From positions 186,001 to 250,000 of the forward strand of contig CAWFXC010000001.1 of NCBI GenBank assembly GCA_963819735.1: a DNA stretch of 64,000 nt. The letters are read 5' to 3'. Source of the DNA: CAWFXC01 sp963819735. Its GTDB lineage: Bacteria > Actinomycetota > Acidimicrobiia > IMCC26256 > DASPTH01. Positions 1-7,898 of this stretch are shown here, one piece after another (position 1 is the stretch's first letter; every line of letters starts with the position of its first letter). Both the position numbers and the translations under genes were made by a program. The notes below the pieces were generated by a model that saw only the letters and a list, made by a program, of their open reading frames with translations, had not been told where the DNA came from and made no database searches.

Positions 1-1
1 G

Positions 2-382
2 TGGCCTGCCGACGAGCCTCAGCTGATCGGGAGTCGCTGTACCGAGTGCGGCATCGTCACCTTCCCCGCGCAGGACTCGTGCCCGCGCTGCGCGTCGATG
101 GCGATGGAGGAGCACCTGCTCGACCGCCGCGGTCGATTGTGGGCGTGGACCACGCAAGGCTTCCCCCCGCCCCCGCCGTATGCCGGAGCCGCGGGCAAGG
201 ACTTCGTGCCGTTCGGGGTGGGCTTCGTGGAGCTCGGCGACGTGAAGGTGGAGGCGCACCTCACGTCGGCGGACCCGGAGGTGCTGACCACCGGGATGGA
301 GATGGAACTGGTCGTGGTGCCGTTCCGCACCGACGACGACGGCAACGAGGTCGTGACGTTTGCGTTCCGGCCCGTGGGTTGA
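2..382 (+). CDS. DUF35 OB-fold / zinc-ribbon protein (5' partial)
   Basis: The gene enters from the left edge, so its start is missing. The visible N-terminal part has a rubredoxin-like zinc ribbon with two CxxC pairs (CTEC and CPRC, about 15 residues apart), followed by a short OB-fold beta domain containing GVGFVELGDVKVEAHL. This order is typical of DUF35 proteins, small acyl-CoA-binding partners of thiolase-like enzymes. The thiolase-like gene starts 11 bp after this stop, so the two are probably co-transcribed and form a complex, as Ltp2 does with the DUF35 domain of ChsH2 in mycobacterial steroid side-chain degradation. The partnership is inferred from family knowledge and adjacency. Confidence 0.85.
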   Translation, partial: WPADEPQLIGSRCTECGIVTFPAQDSCPRCASMAMEEHLLDRRGRLWAWTTQGFPPPPPYAGAAGKDFVPFGVGFVELGDVKVEAHLTSADPEVLTTGMEMELVVVPFRTDDDGNEVVTFAFRPVG

Positions 383-393
383 GGGAGCAGGTC

Positions 394-1542
394 ATGGCGA
401 TGGATGTCGCGGTCGTGGGTGTGGGGCTGCATCCGTTCGGGCGGTTCCCCGGCGTGTCGGGGATCGAGATGGGCGCGGTCGCAATGCGGCGCGCGCTCGC
501 CGACGCCGGCGTGGCCTGGCGCGACATCGAGTTCGCGTTCGGTGGGAGCTACGAAGTCGACAACCCCGATGCGGTGGTCGCGCTGATGGGCCTCACCGGC
601 ATCCCCTTCACCGACGTCTACAACGGCTGCGCCACCGCCGCGAGCGCGCTGACCCTCGCCGCCAACACGATCCGGCTCGGTGAGCACCGCCTGGGCATCG
701 CGGTCGGCATGGACAAGCACCTCCCGGGCGCGTTCAGCGCGGATCCGCGGCAGTACGCCTGCCCGTCGTGGTACGGCGAAGTGGGCGAGTTCGTCACCAC
801 GAAGTTCTTCGGCATGAAGATCAACAAGTACATGATCGACCACGGCATCTCGCACGAGACCCTCGCCAGGGTCGTGGCCAAGAACCTCCGCAATGGCGCG
901 CTCAACGAGAACGCGTTCCGCCGCAAGCCGATGGCGGAGGAAGACATCCTCAACTCGCCGATGCTCAACTACCCCCTCACGCAGTACATGTTCTGCAGCC
1001 CCGACGAGGGTGCGGCTGCGGTGGTGCTGTGCCCGGCGGAGGACGCACACAAGTACACCGACACGCCTGTCTACCTGCGCGCCACCACCGTGCGCACCCG
1101 CCGTCTCGGCGCGTTCGAAGTGCACAGCACGTGGCTGCCCATCGAGGAGACGGTCGGACCCACCGTCGACGCGTCACGCGCCGCCTACGAGATGGCCGGC
1201 ATCGGTCCCGAAGACGTCGACGTCATCCAACTCCAGGACACCGACGCCGGCGCCGAGATCATCCACCTCGCCGAGAACGGATTCTGCGCCGACGGCGAGC
1301 AGGAGACCCTCGTGGCCGACGGCGAAACCGAGATCGGCGGCCGACTCCCCACCAACACCGACGGTGGCCTCATCGCGAACGGCGAACCGATCGGCGCGTC
1401 GGGGCTGCGCCAGGTCCACGAGATCGTCCTCCAACTGCGCGGGCATGCCGGCGACCGCCAGGTACCGGGCAACCCGAAGGTCGGCTACACCCAGCTCTAC
1501 GGCGCACCCGGCACCGCCGGTGTGTCGATCCTCACCGTCTGA
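394..1542 (+). CDS. Thiolase-like protein (SCP-x/Ltp type), candidate thiolase or retro-aldolase
   Basis: A 382-residue member of the thiolase superfamily, close to the usual length of lipid-transfer-protein thiolases. The open frame extends to the left edge, but ATG 394 directly follows the DUF35 stop, and homology begins with MDVAVVGVGLHPFGR. The nucleophile-loop cysteine is present in NGCATAASAL, near residue 87. The usual H-P-x-G motif reads EPIGASG, and the C-terminal CxG loop reads YGAPGTAG, so two standard thiolase catalytic residues are absent. That pattern fits the Ltp/SCP-x branch, some members of which are retro-aldolases on beta-hydroxyacyl-CoA intermediates. Whether this one cleaves by thiolysis or retro-aldol reaction cannot be settled from sequence. 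Confidence 0.85.
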   Translation: MAMDVAVVGVGLHPFGRFPGVSGIEMGAVAMRRALADAGVAWRDIEFAFGGSYEVDNPDAVVALMGLTGIPFTDVYNGCATAASALTLAANTIRLGEHRLGIAVGMDKHLPGAFSADPRQYACPSWYGEVGEFVTTKFFGMKINKYMIDHGISHETLARVVAKNLRNGALNENAFRRKPMAEEDILNSPMLNYPLTQYMFCSPDEGAAAVVLCPAEDAHKYTDTPVYLRATTVRTRRLGAFEVHSTWLPIEETVGPTVDASRAAYEMAGIGPEDVDVIQLQDTDAGAEIIHLAENGFCADGEQETLVADGETEIGGRLPTNTDGGLIANGEPIGASGLRQVHEIVLQLRGHAGDRQVPGNPKVGYTQLYGAPGTAGVSILTV

Positions 1543-1590
1543 TTCTCACCACCTGGGCCAAACGTCAGGGCGCCGCTCGTCAGATCAGGC

Positions 1591-2919
1591 TCACATCGCG
1601 GTCCGGTCGTCGACGCTGCCGTTGCCCCGGAACTGCCGGACCATGGCATCCACCGAGAACGACGCGAGCAGGACGCCGTCCTCGTCGTGCACCCGACACT
1701 CGGTGTGCGTCATACCCGCGCCGGCGAACGTCGAGAGGTGCCGGTACAGCATCCAGCGGTCGGCCCGCACGTCGGCGTGGAACGAGATGGCGATGGCGTT
1801 GATCGCGGTCGAGAGCGTGCGGTGTGCGTCTTGTTGCCCGATCCCCTCGTGGGGTCGCAACGCGGCCGCGATCGACATGTGCCCGGCGAACTGCGCGAGG
1901 AGTCCGGCGTGCAGGTACGGATCGGCGGGTACGGCGCGGAACCGAACCCATGCGTCGATGACCGGCGGACCCACCGGCGCGTTCGGGTCGTCGGTGTAGG
2001 CGTCGTCGACGACGCGGATGTCGCGGCCGGTGACCGACATGTCGTACGGCTCACTCGCGTACGGACCGTCGACATCCGGTGGCGCAACCGCGTGACGGAT
2101 CACGTCGGGCGCGGTGTCGTCCAACAGGATCGTGCCGCTCGCGACGCGTCGCCCACCCTGGCTCGCGTGCACCGCGACGGTGGTGAACGTCCGTCCCGAG
2201 CCCAGTTCCTCGACGTCGAACTGGAGGGGCCGGCCGGCATCGGCGGGTCGCATGAACACCATGTGGGCCGATACCGCGCGGCGCCCCGGTGCGTGACGCC
2301 CGGCGGCGACGATGGCCTGGCCGAGCATCTGGCTCCCCTCGACGACCGGGCGCCGGTGATCACCCCGCGCGACGCTCACGTAGCGGTTCGGACCGTCGGC
2401 TCGCACGTCGAGGATGTCGACCAGCTCGGCGGCGTCGCCCCACGTCGGGAACCGCTTGATGGTGACGTCGCGCGGCTCGTCGCCGTCCCCGGTGTCCGAC
2501 AACTCCACCCGTACCCGGTCGTGATCGAACGCGGCGAAGTCGGCGAGCCAGCCGAGCTCCGGCGTCGGCTTCGTGAACGACCACACGACGTCTCGTCCGT
2601 CGGCGCGGACCGGTTCCGAGTCGTACCAGGTCGTCGAACCGATCGGCGGTTTCTCGGCCGGCGCGTCGATGCTCCAGAGCCGAGCCGTGCCCTTCACCGG
2701 GCAGGTGGCCGTGCGCCCTTCGTCGCGTACGAGGTCGAAGCGCACATCGGCCGACGGGAAGTAGAGCGCCGGCGGCCGGCCCGGCTCCTCCACTCGCACG
2801 GCACCGGCGGACTCGGCGATCAGGAGCTCGCCCCACCAGGCCCGGGCCGGGTACGGGCAGGGCGATCTCGTCGGTAACCGGTGGGCGGAGGAGGCGTCCG
2901 CGGGTGACGCAGGTTCCAC
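1591..2919 (-). CDS. DUF427 - acyl-CoA thioesterase (TesB-like) fusion
   Basis: A 442-residue two-part protein. Residues of roughly 20-135 carry a DUF427 domain (LYFPSADVRFDL and CPVKGTARLW are its hallmarks). The remainder, from about residue 160, is a double hot-dog thioesterase of the acyl-CoA thioesterase II/TesB type, with VEGSQMLGQAIVAAGR in the first half and FHADVRADRWMLY near the C-terminus. TesB enzymes hydrolyse acyl-CoAs to free acids. The gene is convergent with the thiolase-like gene and divergent from the GntR regulator. DUF427 has no firm biochemical role, so its contribution is unknown. Confidence 0.8.
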   Translation of the reverse strand: MEPASPADASSAHRLPTRSPCPYPARAWWGELLIAESAGAVRVEEPGRPPALYFPSADVRFDLVRDEGRTATCPVKGTARLWSIDAPAEKPPIGSTTWYDSEPVRADGRDVVWSFTKPTPELGWLADFAAFDHDRVRVELSDTGDGDEPRDVTIKRFPTWGDAAELVDILDVRADGPNRYVSVARGDHRRPVVEGSQMLGQAIVAAGRHAPGRRAVSAHMVFMRPADAGRPLQFDVEELGSGRTFTTVAVHASQGGRRVASGTILLDDTAPDVIRHAVAPPDVDGPYASEPYDMSVTGRDIRVVDDAYTDDPNAPVGPPVIDAWVRFRAVPADPYLHAGLLAQFAGHMSIAAALRPHEGIGQQDAHRTLSTAINAIAISFHADVRADRWMLYRHLSTFAGAGMTHTECRVHDEDGVLLASFSVDAMVRQFRGNGSVDDRTAM

Positions 2920-3106
2920 GCCCGAAAGCTAACCGCGCAGTCGATGTTCGCGACGATGGACAGTCTCTCGTTCCCTGACCGAAGGTCGATGTGGACGCTG
3001 ATGACGTGCAACGAGCGGAAGTCTGATCTGCCGTCCAGGGACCGGAACTTGCGACGACGCCGGCCACCGGCGGATCCTGCCCCGACGCTAGGATCACGCC
3101 GAGCTC

Positions 3107-3871
3107 ATGGCAGTGAACAGCGCGAATCAAGGCGCAGCGCACCAGCAGATCAGGATGCCGAAGACCGGCGAAGTCGTCGCCGAACGGTTGCGGCGCCAGA
3201 TCGCGCGAGGCGAGCTCACCATCGGTCAACGGCTCCCCCCGGAGGACGAGCTCACCGTGCAGTTCGGCATCGCGCGGACCACGCTGCGCGAGGCCTTGCG
3301 AATCTTGGAGTCGCAGGGCCTGCTCGAGATCCGGCGTGGACGCACCGGCGGGCCGGTCGTCACCATGCCCAGTATCGACTCCTTGGCCGAGGGCCTGGCC
3401 GTCACACTCCAGCTGCAGGGCACGACCGCAGGCGATCTCGACATCGCCCGACAGCTCATCGAACCGCGGCTCGCGGGCCGACTAGCTCGCTCGCACACCG
3501 CGGACGACGTGGCCGCACTGCGCATCGCCGCCGACCGCGCCGCCCGCGCCGCCGAGACCTTCGACCGCGAGGCCTTCGGTGCAGGGGCGGTCGGCATGCA
3601 CGAGACGCTCATCGAGCGCGCCGGAAACACCACGCTGGCAACTTTGTCGCATCTGCTCCACTCGCTCGTCGCGCAGTACTACTTGCGTTCGGCGGCGCGC
3701 GCCGACAACGAGAAGATGCACCGCGCCGTCCGGTCGTACCGCAAGTTGATCCGCCTGATCGAGGCCGGCGACGCGTCGACCGCCGAAGAGCACTGGCGCC
3801 GGCAGATGACCTTCACCATTGAGGGCTGGCAGCGCAACACGAGCGTCGACCTGTTCGACGACTCGCCGTAG
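3107..3871 (+). CDS. GntR-family regulator, FadR/FCD type
   Basis: A 254-residue regulator. The N-terminal winged helix (about residues 25-95) contains RQIARGELTIGQRLPPEDEL and TTLREALRILESQGL, the typical GntR recognition helix. The C-terminal 150 residues form an all-helical FCD-type effector domain with a metal-site-like histidine in GMHETLIERAG. Proteins of this subfamily usually repress catabolic genes and are released by an acyl-CoA or small organic acid. It is divergent from the thioesterase fusion across 187 bp, and its stop lies 3 bp from the convergent stop of the MaoC-like gene. Control of the surrounding CoA-ester genes is an inference from position. Confidence 0.85.
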   Translation: MAVNSANQGAAHQQIRMPKTGEVVAERLRRQIARGELTIGQRLPPEDELTVQFGIARTTLREALRILESQGLLEIRRGRTGGPVVTMPSIDSLAEGLAVTLQLQGTTAGDLDIARQLIEPRLAGRLARSHTADDVAALRIAADRAARAAETFDREAFGAGAVGMHETLIERAGNTTLATLSHLLHSLVAQYYLRSAARADNEKMHRAVRSYRKLIRLIEAGDASTAEEHWRRQMTFTIEGWQRNTSVDLFDDSP

Positions 3872-3874
3872 CCG

Positions 3875-5194
3875 TCAGCGGACGGAGACCCCCTGCGCCT
3901 TGAGCTCGTTGTGACGGGCAAACATCGCGGCCGCGTGCCGTTGCAGGTCGACCGGCGTCGGTGGCATCGGCGGCAGCCCACCGGTGCGCGACGGCAATGA
4001 CACCGTCGCGGTCGCGTACGCGGTCTCGACGTCGCGCTGACTCTTCATCGAGAGCTTCAGGTCGACCAGGTGTCGGCCGTCCTGCTCGCGCTTGTCGACG
4101 ACCTCGCCCGACAGGAACTGCGTGTCACCCTGATAGTTGAACTTGCGGATGGAATCGCTCATCTTCTCGATGAACGCGTCGTCACCGACCCAGTCGGCGA
4201 CGTGGTGGTAGAACCACGACTGCCTGAGCACGCCATAGTCGTACGCGAGCGGATTGCCGATCGCCTTCGCCCACTGTGAGTCCCAGTGCACTCGTTGCGC
4301 GACATCCCACACGCCGTGCTCGTTCTTGATGTAGAAGGGCGCGATGCGACGCCGGTTCTTGTAGCCGACCCGCGACGAGCGCAAACCGTACGGCACGAAT
4401 CCGTAGCCGCCGGCGTGGAAGGCGATGATCTCGGTGACAGTGAGTGGGCCCTTCACCATCGGTGGGAGAGCGTCGCCGAGTTTGACGTCCTCCCAGTAGC
4501 GCTTCTCGGCGCCGCGCGGCTTCTCCGACTCGTAGACGGCGTCGATACGCTCGTAGTCGTCGTCGGTGTAAATGGCCGGTTCGAGTTCCGCATACTTGCC
4601 ACGCGTACGCGCCGCTTTGCGCTCGGTCAACACCCGCAGGATGCGGTACACGCCGAGCACATCGCCGAACTGGTTCAGGACCACGGTGCGCGCGACCTGC
4701 ACCGAGGATCGACCGGCGAACTCCGACTTCTTGACCTCGAGCGATTCCTCGCCCGAGAACGAGTACAGGCGGTCACCGGGCCGGAGCGGGCGGAACCAGT
4801 CCCAGGTGCCGCCGGAGACGAACACGTGCACCCCGCGGAACATGCCCTTCGTCTGCTGCTTGATCTCGTTCGGGACGGGATCGCCCAGCATGGGCGTCTT
4901 GACGTGCCCCATCATCGTGCCGTGCCCGATCTGGGTCCCCCACCGCGTCGTCCGGCCGTAGTCCTCGTCGGTATAGAGCGGGTTGTCGTCGCCCACACCG
5001 AGCGCCCAGTTGCGGATGGCGTCGGCGGTCGCCACCGAGTACAGCTCGCGGTGCCGGGTGGCGGTGTCGATCCCTATGAGCAGGCGGGCCCGTTCCAGGT
5101 CGTCGTCGGTCATGCGGTACTGCAGCGCTTGCTCGAACTCGGCTTCGAGCTCGGCCGACACCTGCAGGGATTCGGCGGGCGCGTCGTCAGGCAC
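3875..5194 (-). CDS. MaoC / hot-dog acyl-CoA hydratase-like protein
   Basis: About 439 residues containing two hot-dog folds. The N-terminal half, with WALGVGDDNPLYTDEDYG and TQIGHGTMMGH, resembles the N-terminal dehydratase domain of MaoC/FAS1 proteins. The C-terminal half, with LPPMVKGPLTVTEIIAFHAG, resembles MaoC domains. The likely reaction is hydration of a 2-enoyl-CoA. The frame opens upstream at 5275, inside the LLM gene. GTG 5194 was chosen because homology starts there and it leaves a 19-bp gap to that gene's stop; ATG 5227, giving a 14-bp overlap, is the alternative. It is probably co-transcribed with the LLM oxidoreductase. Confidence 0.75.
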   Translation of the reverse strand: MPDDAPAESLQVSAELEAEFEQALQYRMTDDDLERARLLIGIDTATRHRELYSVATADAIRNWALGVGDDNPLYTDEDYGRTTRWGTQIGHGTMMGHVKTPMLGDPVPNEIKQQTKGMFRGVHVFVSGGTWDWFRPLRPGDRLYSFSGEESLEVKKSEFAGRSSVQVARTVVLNQFGDVLGVYRILRVLTERKAARTRGKYAELEPAIYTDDDYERIDAVYESEKPRGAEKRYWEDVKLGDALPPMVKGPLTVTEIIAFHAGGYGFVPYGLRSSRVGYKNRRRIAPFYIKNEHGVWDVAQRVHWDSQWAKAIGNPLAYDYGVLRQSWFYHHVADWVGDDAFIEKMSDSIRKFNYQGDTQFLSGEVVDKREQDGRHLVDLKLSMKSQRDVETAYATATVSLPSRTGGLPPMPPTPVDLQRHAAAMFARHNELKAQGVSVR

Positions 5195-5213
5195 GAGAAA
5201 AAAGGTACCTGAT

Positions 5214-6248
5214 TTAGCTCGAGGCATGCACCGTGGCCGCGACCAACTGCCACCGTTCGGCGAGGTCCGGATCATCGATCCAGGCCTGCGCAGGTCCGTA
5301 GCCGAAGATACGGTCCGCGAGTCCCTGGTACCGATCGACGAGCGCGGGGGCGAGTCCGTCCCACGTGGCAGTGACGGCGTACTCGTCGAGCATCTCGTCG
5401 GTGATCGCCGCGGCCATCGCGTCGGTATCGCCCGTCGCCATGAGCCGGTGGAGCTTCTCGCTGGTCTCGCCCCACCCGTGCAGGTCGAACACGGGACGGT
5501 ACGTACGCGTCGAGCCGTAGAACGAGAGCTGACGACGGACCGAATCGCGTTGTGGCGCGACTTCGGCGTCGGAGTCGCCCACGATCATGAAGACGGGGCA
5601 GTACACCTCACACGCGGCGGCTGCTCGACCGATCCCGTCGGCGCCCGTGGCGATCGCCGGCCGGATGACCTCGTCGAGGTACCGACGCGAGTGGAACGGA
5701 TGCACGTGGAACCCGTCGCAGACCTCACCGGCGAGGCGGGCCATACCGACGTTCACGCCCGCGATCGAGATGGGGATGTCGGGATGATCGCTCGGACCGG
5801 GTGCGAAGAAGTCGGTGAGCAACGAGAACGAGTAGTAGTCGCCGTCGAAGCGCAACGGTTCGTCGCCCTGGAAGGCGCGCCAGATCGCGCGCAGCGCGAG
5901 AACGTACTCGCGCAGCTTCGGTCCTGGATGTTCGAACGCCATCGAGAAACGGCGTTCGATGTGCGCCTTCACCTGGGTGCCCAGGCCCAGGGAGAAGCGA
6001 CCCTTGCTGGCCCGCGCGAGCTCCCATGCCGTCTGCGCGGTGATCATCGGGCTGCGGGGGAACGCCACTGCGATCGCGGTGCCGAGTTCGATCTCCGACG
6101 TCACCGTGCTCGCCACTGCGCACGAAAGGAACGGCGGTCGCTGCGACTCGGTGAACCAGAGGCCGGCGAAACCAAGTTCCTCGACGCGGCGCGCGACCGG
6201 CGCGGTGTCCTCGAGTCGCAGGCTGGCGCCGTACGCGTCGAACCGCAT
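5214..6248 (-). CDS. LLM-class F420-dependent oxidoreductase
   Basis: A 344-residue luciferase-like monooxygenase-fold protein. The TIM-barrel signatures ELGFAGLWFTESQRPP near the N-terminus and ASKGRFSLGLGTQVKAHIERRF near residue 85 are typical of actinobacterial F420-dependent LLM enzymes (TIGR03617-like). Such enzymes use F420 for hydride transfer on ketones, alcohols or enoyl substrates; the substrate here is unknown. The start ATG lies 1 bp after the stop of a 24-codon upstream reading frame, so translation may be coupled. The neighbouring MaoC-like gene suggests a shared CoA-ester pathway. Confidence 0.85.
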   Translation of the reverse strand: MRFDAYGASLRLEDTAPVARRVEELGFAGLWFTESQRPPFLSCAVASTVTSEIELGTAIAVAFPRSPMITAQTAWELARASKGRFSLGLGTQVKAHIERRFSMAFEHPGPKLREYVLALRAIWRAFQGDEPLRFDGDYYSFSLLTDFFAPGPSDHPDIPISIAGVNVGMARLAGEVCDGFHVHPFHSRRYLDEVIRPAIATGADGIGRAAAACEVYCPVFMIVGDSDAEVAPQRDSVRRQLSFYGSTRTYRPVFDLHGWGETSEKLHRLMATGDTDAMAAAITDEMLDEYAVTATWDGLAPALVDRYQGLADRIFGYGPAQAWIDDPDLAERWQLVAATVHASS

Positions 6249-6249
6249 C

Positions 6250-6324
6250 TCAGTGCGACTTCGGGTCGAGGTCGGGCAGGCTGGCGTCGCCGTAGCTCAT
6301 CACGCCCGCTTGGTACCCGGTCAT
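6250..6324 (-). CDS. Possible 24-aa leader peptide
   Basis: A short open frame (MTGYQAGVMSYG...DPKSH) ends with TGA one base before the LLM start codon. The arrangement would allow translational coupling. No strong Shine-Dalgarno sequence precedes it and no family is recognised, so it may be chance. Confidence 0.2.
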   Translation of the reverse strand: MTGYQAGVMSYGDASLPDLDPKSH

Positions 6325-6377
6325 GATCTCGCCACCGCCATGCCGCGCATCGCTCTCCTCGTCCGGTGTGCACCCCC

Positions 6378-6412
6378 GGCCCAATACCGTACAATAATCA
6401 TACTGATTGGGG
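6378..6412. promoter_or_regulatory. AT-rich promoter-like island between LLM and P450 genes
   Basis: In an otherwise very GC-rich stretch, about 25 bases around 6383-6408 (AATACCGTACAATAATCATA and following) are AT-rich. The island lies about 130 bp upstream of the LLM start and just past the P450 stop, so it is a plausible promoter or regulator site for the minus-strand LLM-MaoC unit. No exact hexamers or palindrome could be assigned. Confidence 0.35.
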
Positions 6413-6481
6413 AGGGTCCGAGTGGGTGCGCGGGTCTGGGCCAGGGATCTGCCATGCGCCGCTACGACATCGCATCGCCGG

Positions 6482-7699
6482 TCAGCGGGCGTCGAAGCTC
6501 AGCGGGAGGTGCCGCGCCTGACGCACGCCGGCGAACTCGTACTGAATCGCCTCGCCTTCGGTGACCCAGTACTCGGGGATGCGCCGATGCAGTTGGTCGA
6601 CCGACGCGCGCAGCTCGGCGCGCGCCAGGTGTGATCCCAGGCAACGGTGGATGCCGGCGGCGAACGCGATGTGGCGGTTCTCGGCCCGGTCGAGGTCGGC
6701 GTCGAGCGGATGATCGAACGAAACCGGGTCGAGGTTGGCGCTGGCCCAGCACAGATAGACCATCTCGCCCTGCTTGATCGGCACCCCGTTGACCTCGGTA
6801 TCGCGTAAGGCTGTGCGCGCCCCCGAAGACGGAACCGGGCTCTCGTAGCGCATGATCTCCTCGATCGCCCCCGCCAGCCGGTCGGGCTCCGCGACGAGGC
6901 GCGCACGCACCTCCGGGTGCGTCGCCAGCCACGCCACAATGCACGACAGCGACGAGGTAACGGTGTCGAGTCCGGCGATGGTGAACATCTGCATGATGTT
7001 CACAACCTCGTCGTCGTTCAGGCTGTGGCCGTCGACTTCGAAGTGCATGAACTGATCGAGCAGGTCGTCGTAGCGCGCGCCTTCGGCGCGTCGTTCGTCG
7101 AGACGGGTGTGCAGGTGGGCGCGCAGCTCCCCTCCCGCGGCGCGGCCGATCACCTCGGCTTCGTCGCGCGTCGCCGCCTCGTTCTTGAGGATGCGGTCCT
7201 TCTTCGTGATGAGGAAGGGCGCGTCTTCCACCGGTAGTCCGAAGATGCGCAGGAAGATCGTCGACGGGAGTGGGACGCAGAACGCGTCATGGAACTCGAC
7301 GTGGCCATCGCCGATGAAGCCATCGATGAGTTCGTCGGCGAGCTTGCGGATGTCGGGTGCGAGCGCCGCCATCTTCTGCGGCGCGAACAACGGATCCAGC
7401 AGCTTGCGGTAGTGCCGGTGCAGTTCGGCGTCGATGTGCAGCGGGATGAGCGGGTCATCCGTACCCATGCCCATCACGACTGACCCGATGTCGGGATTGC
7501 GCCCGGCGGCGACGATGTCGTCCATACCGAAGAACCCGACCCCCATCTCCCAGCGCACCACGGGCATCGTGCGCCGCACTTCGTCGAGGGCGGTCTGTGG
7601 CAGCTCGACGTCGAGTGCGCCATTCGGTTCGTAGGCGATCAGCGCCCGCAACTCCGGGCTCATCGACTCGAAGGTCGTCTCAACGACGTCATTGCGCAT
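6482..7699 (-). CDS. Cytochrome P450
   Basis: A bacterial soluble P450 of about 405 residues. The I-helix oxygen-activation motif is AGLDT, the K-helix ExxR is EEIMR, and the haem-binding loop is FAAGIHRCLGSHLAR with the thiolate cysteine. The frame opens at 7738, but ATG 7699 is preferred because AGGGGGAT lies 7-8 bases upstream. It probably hydroxylates a lipid- or terpenoid-like substrate with an external ferredoxin and reductase, neither of which is encoded in this window. It is divergent from the GMC oxidoreductase across about 200 bp, and a second P450 (about 11 kb away) shares the same loop sequence. Confidence 0.93.
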   Translation of the reverse strand: MRNDVVETTFESMSPELRALIAYEPNGALDVELPQTALDEVRRTMPVVRWEMGVGFFGMDDIVAAGRNPDIGSVVMGMGTDDPLIPLHIDAELHRHYRKLLDPLFAPQKMAALAPDIRKLADELIDGFIGDGHVEFHDAFCVPLPSTIFLRIFGLPVEDAPFLITKKDRILKNEAATRDEAEVIGRAAGGELRAHLHTRLDERRAEGARYDDLLDQFMHFEVDGHSLNDDEVVNIMQMFTIAGLDTVTSSLSCIVAWLATHPEVRARLVAEPDRLAGAIEEIMRYESPVPSSGARTALRDTEVNGVPIKQGEMVYLCWASANLDPVSFDHPLDADLDRAENRHIAFAAGIHRCLGSHLARAELRASVDQLHRRIPEYWVTEGEAIQYEFAGVRQARHLPLSFDAR

Positions 7700-7898
7700 C
7701 AGATCCCCCTGAATCGCGAATGCCTTGAATTCTCCCACTGATTCGGCGTCGAAGGATCCAGAAACTCCGAGAAGACCAACTGCGGCGCTACGTCGAGCAC
7801 GCCGCGTGGGCAGCTGACGAAGTGCGGGGATTCTCCGTCCAACTGACTCGATTCCGCGAACTCAATAGGGTGACGATGCACCGGACGGAGGGGGCCAC

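Noticed and set aside
1..393. Extension of the thiolase frame to the left edge
   Set aside because: This part is out of phase with the DUF35 zinc-ribbon protein that clearly occupies the region.
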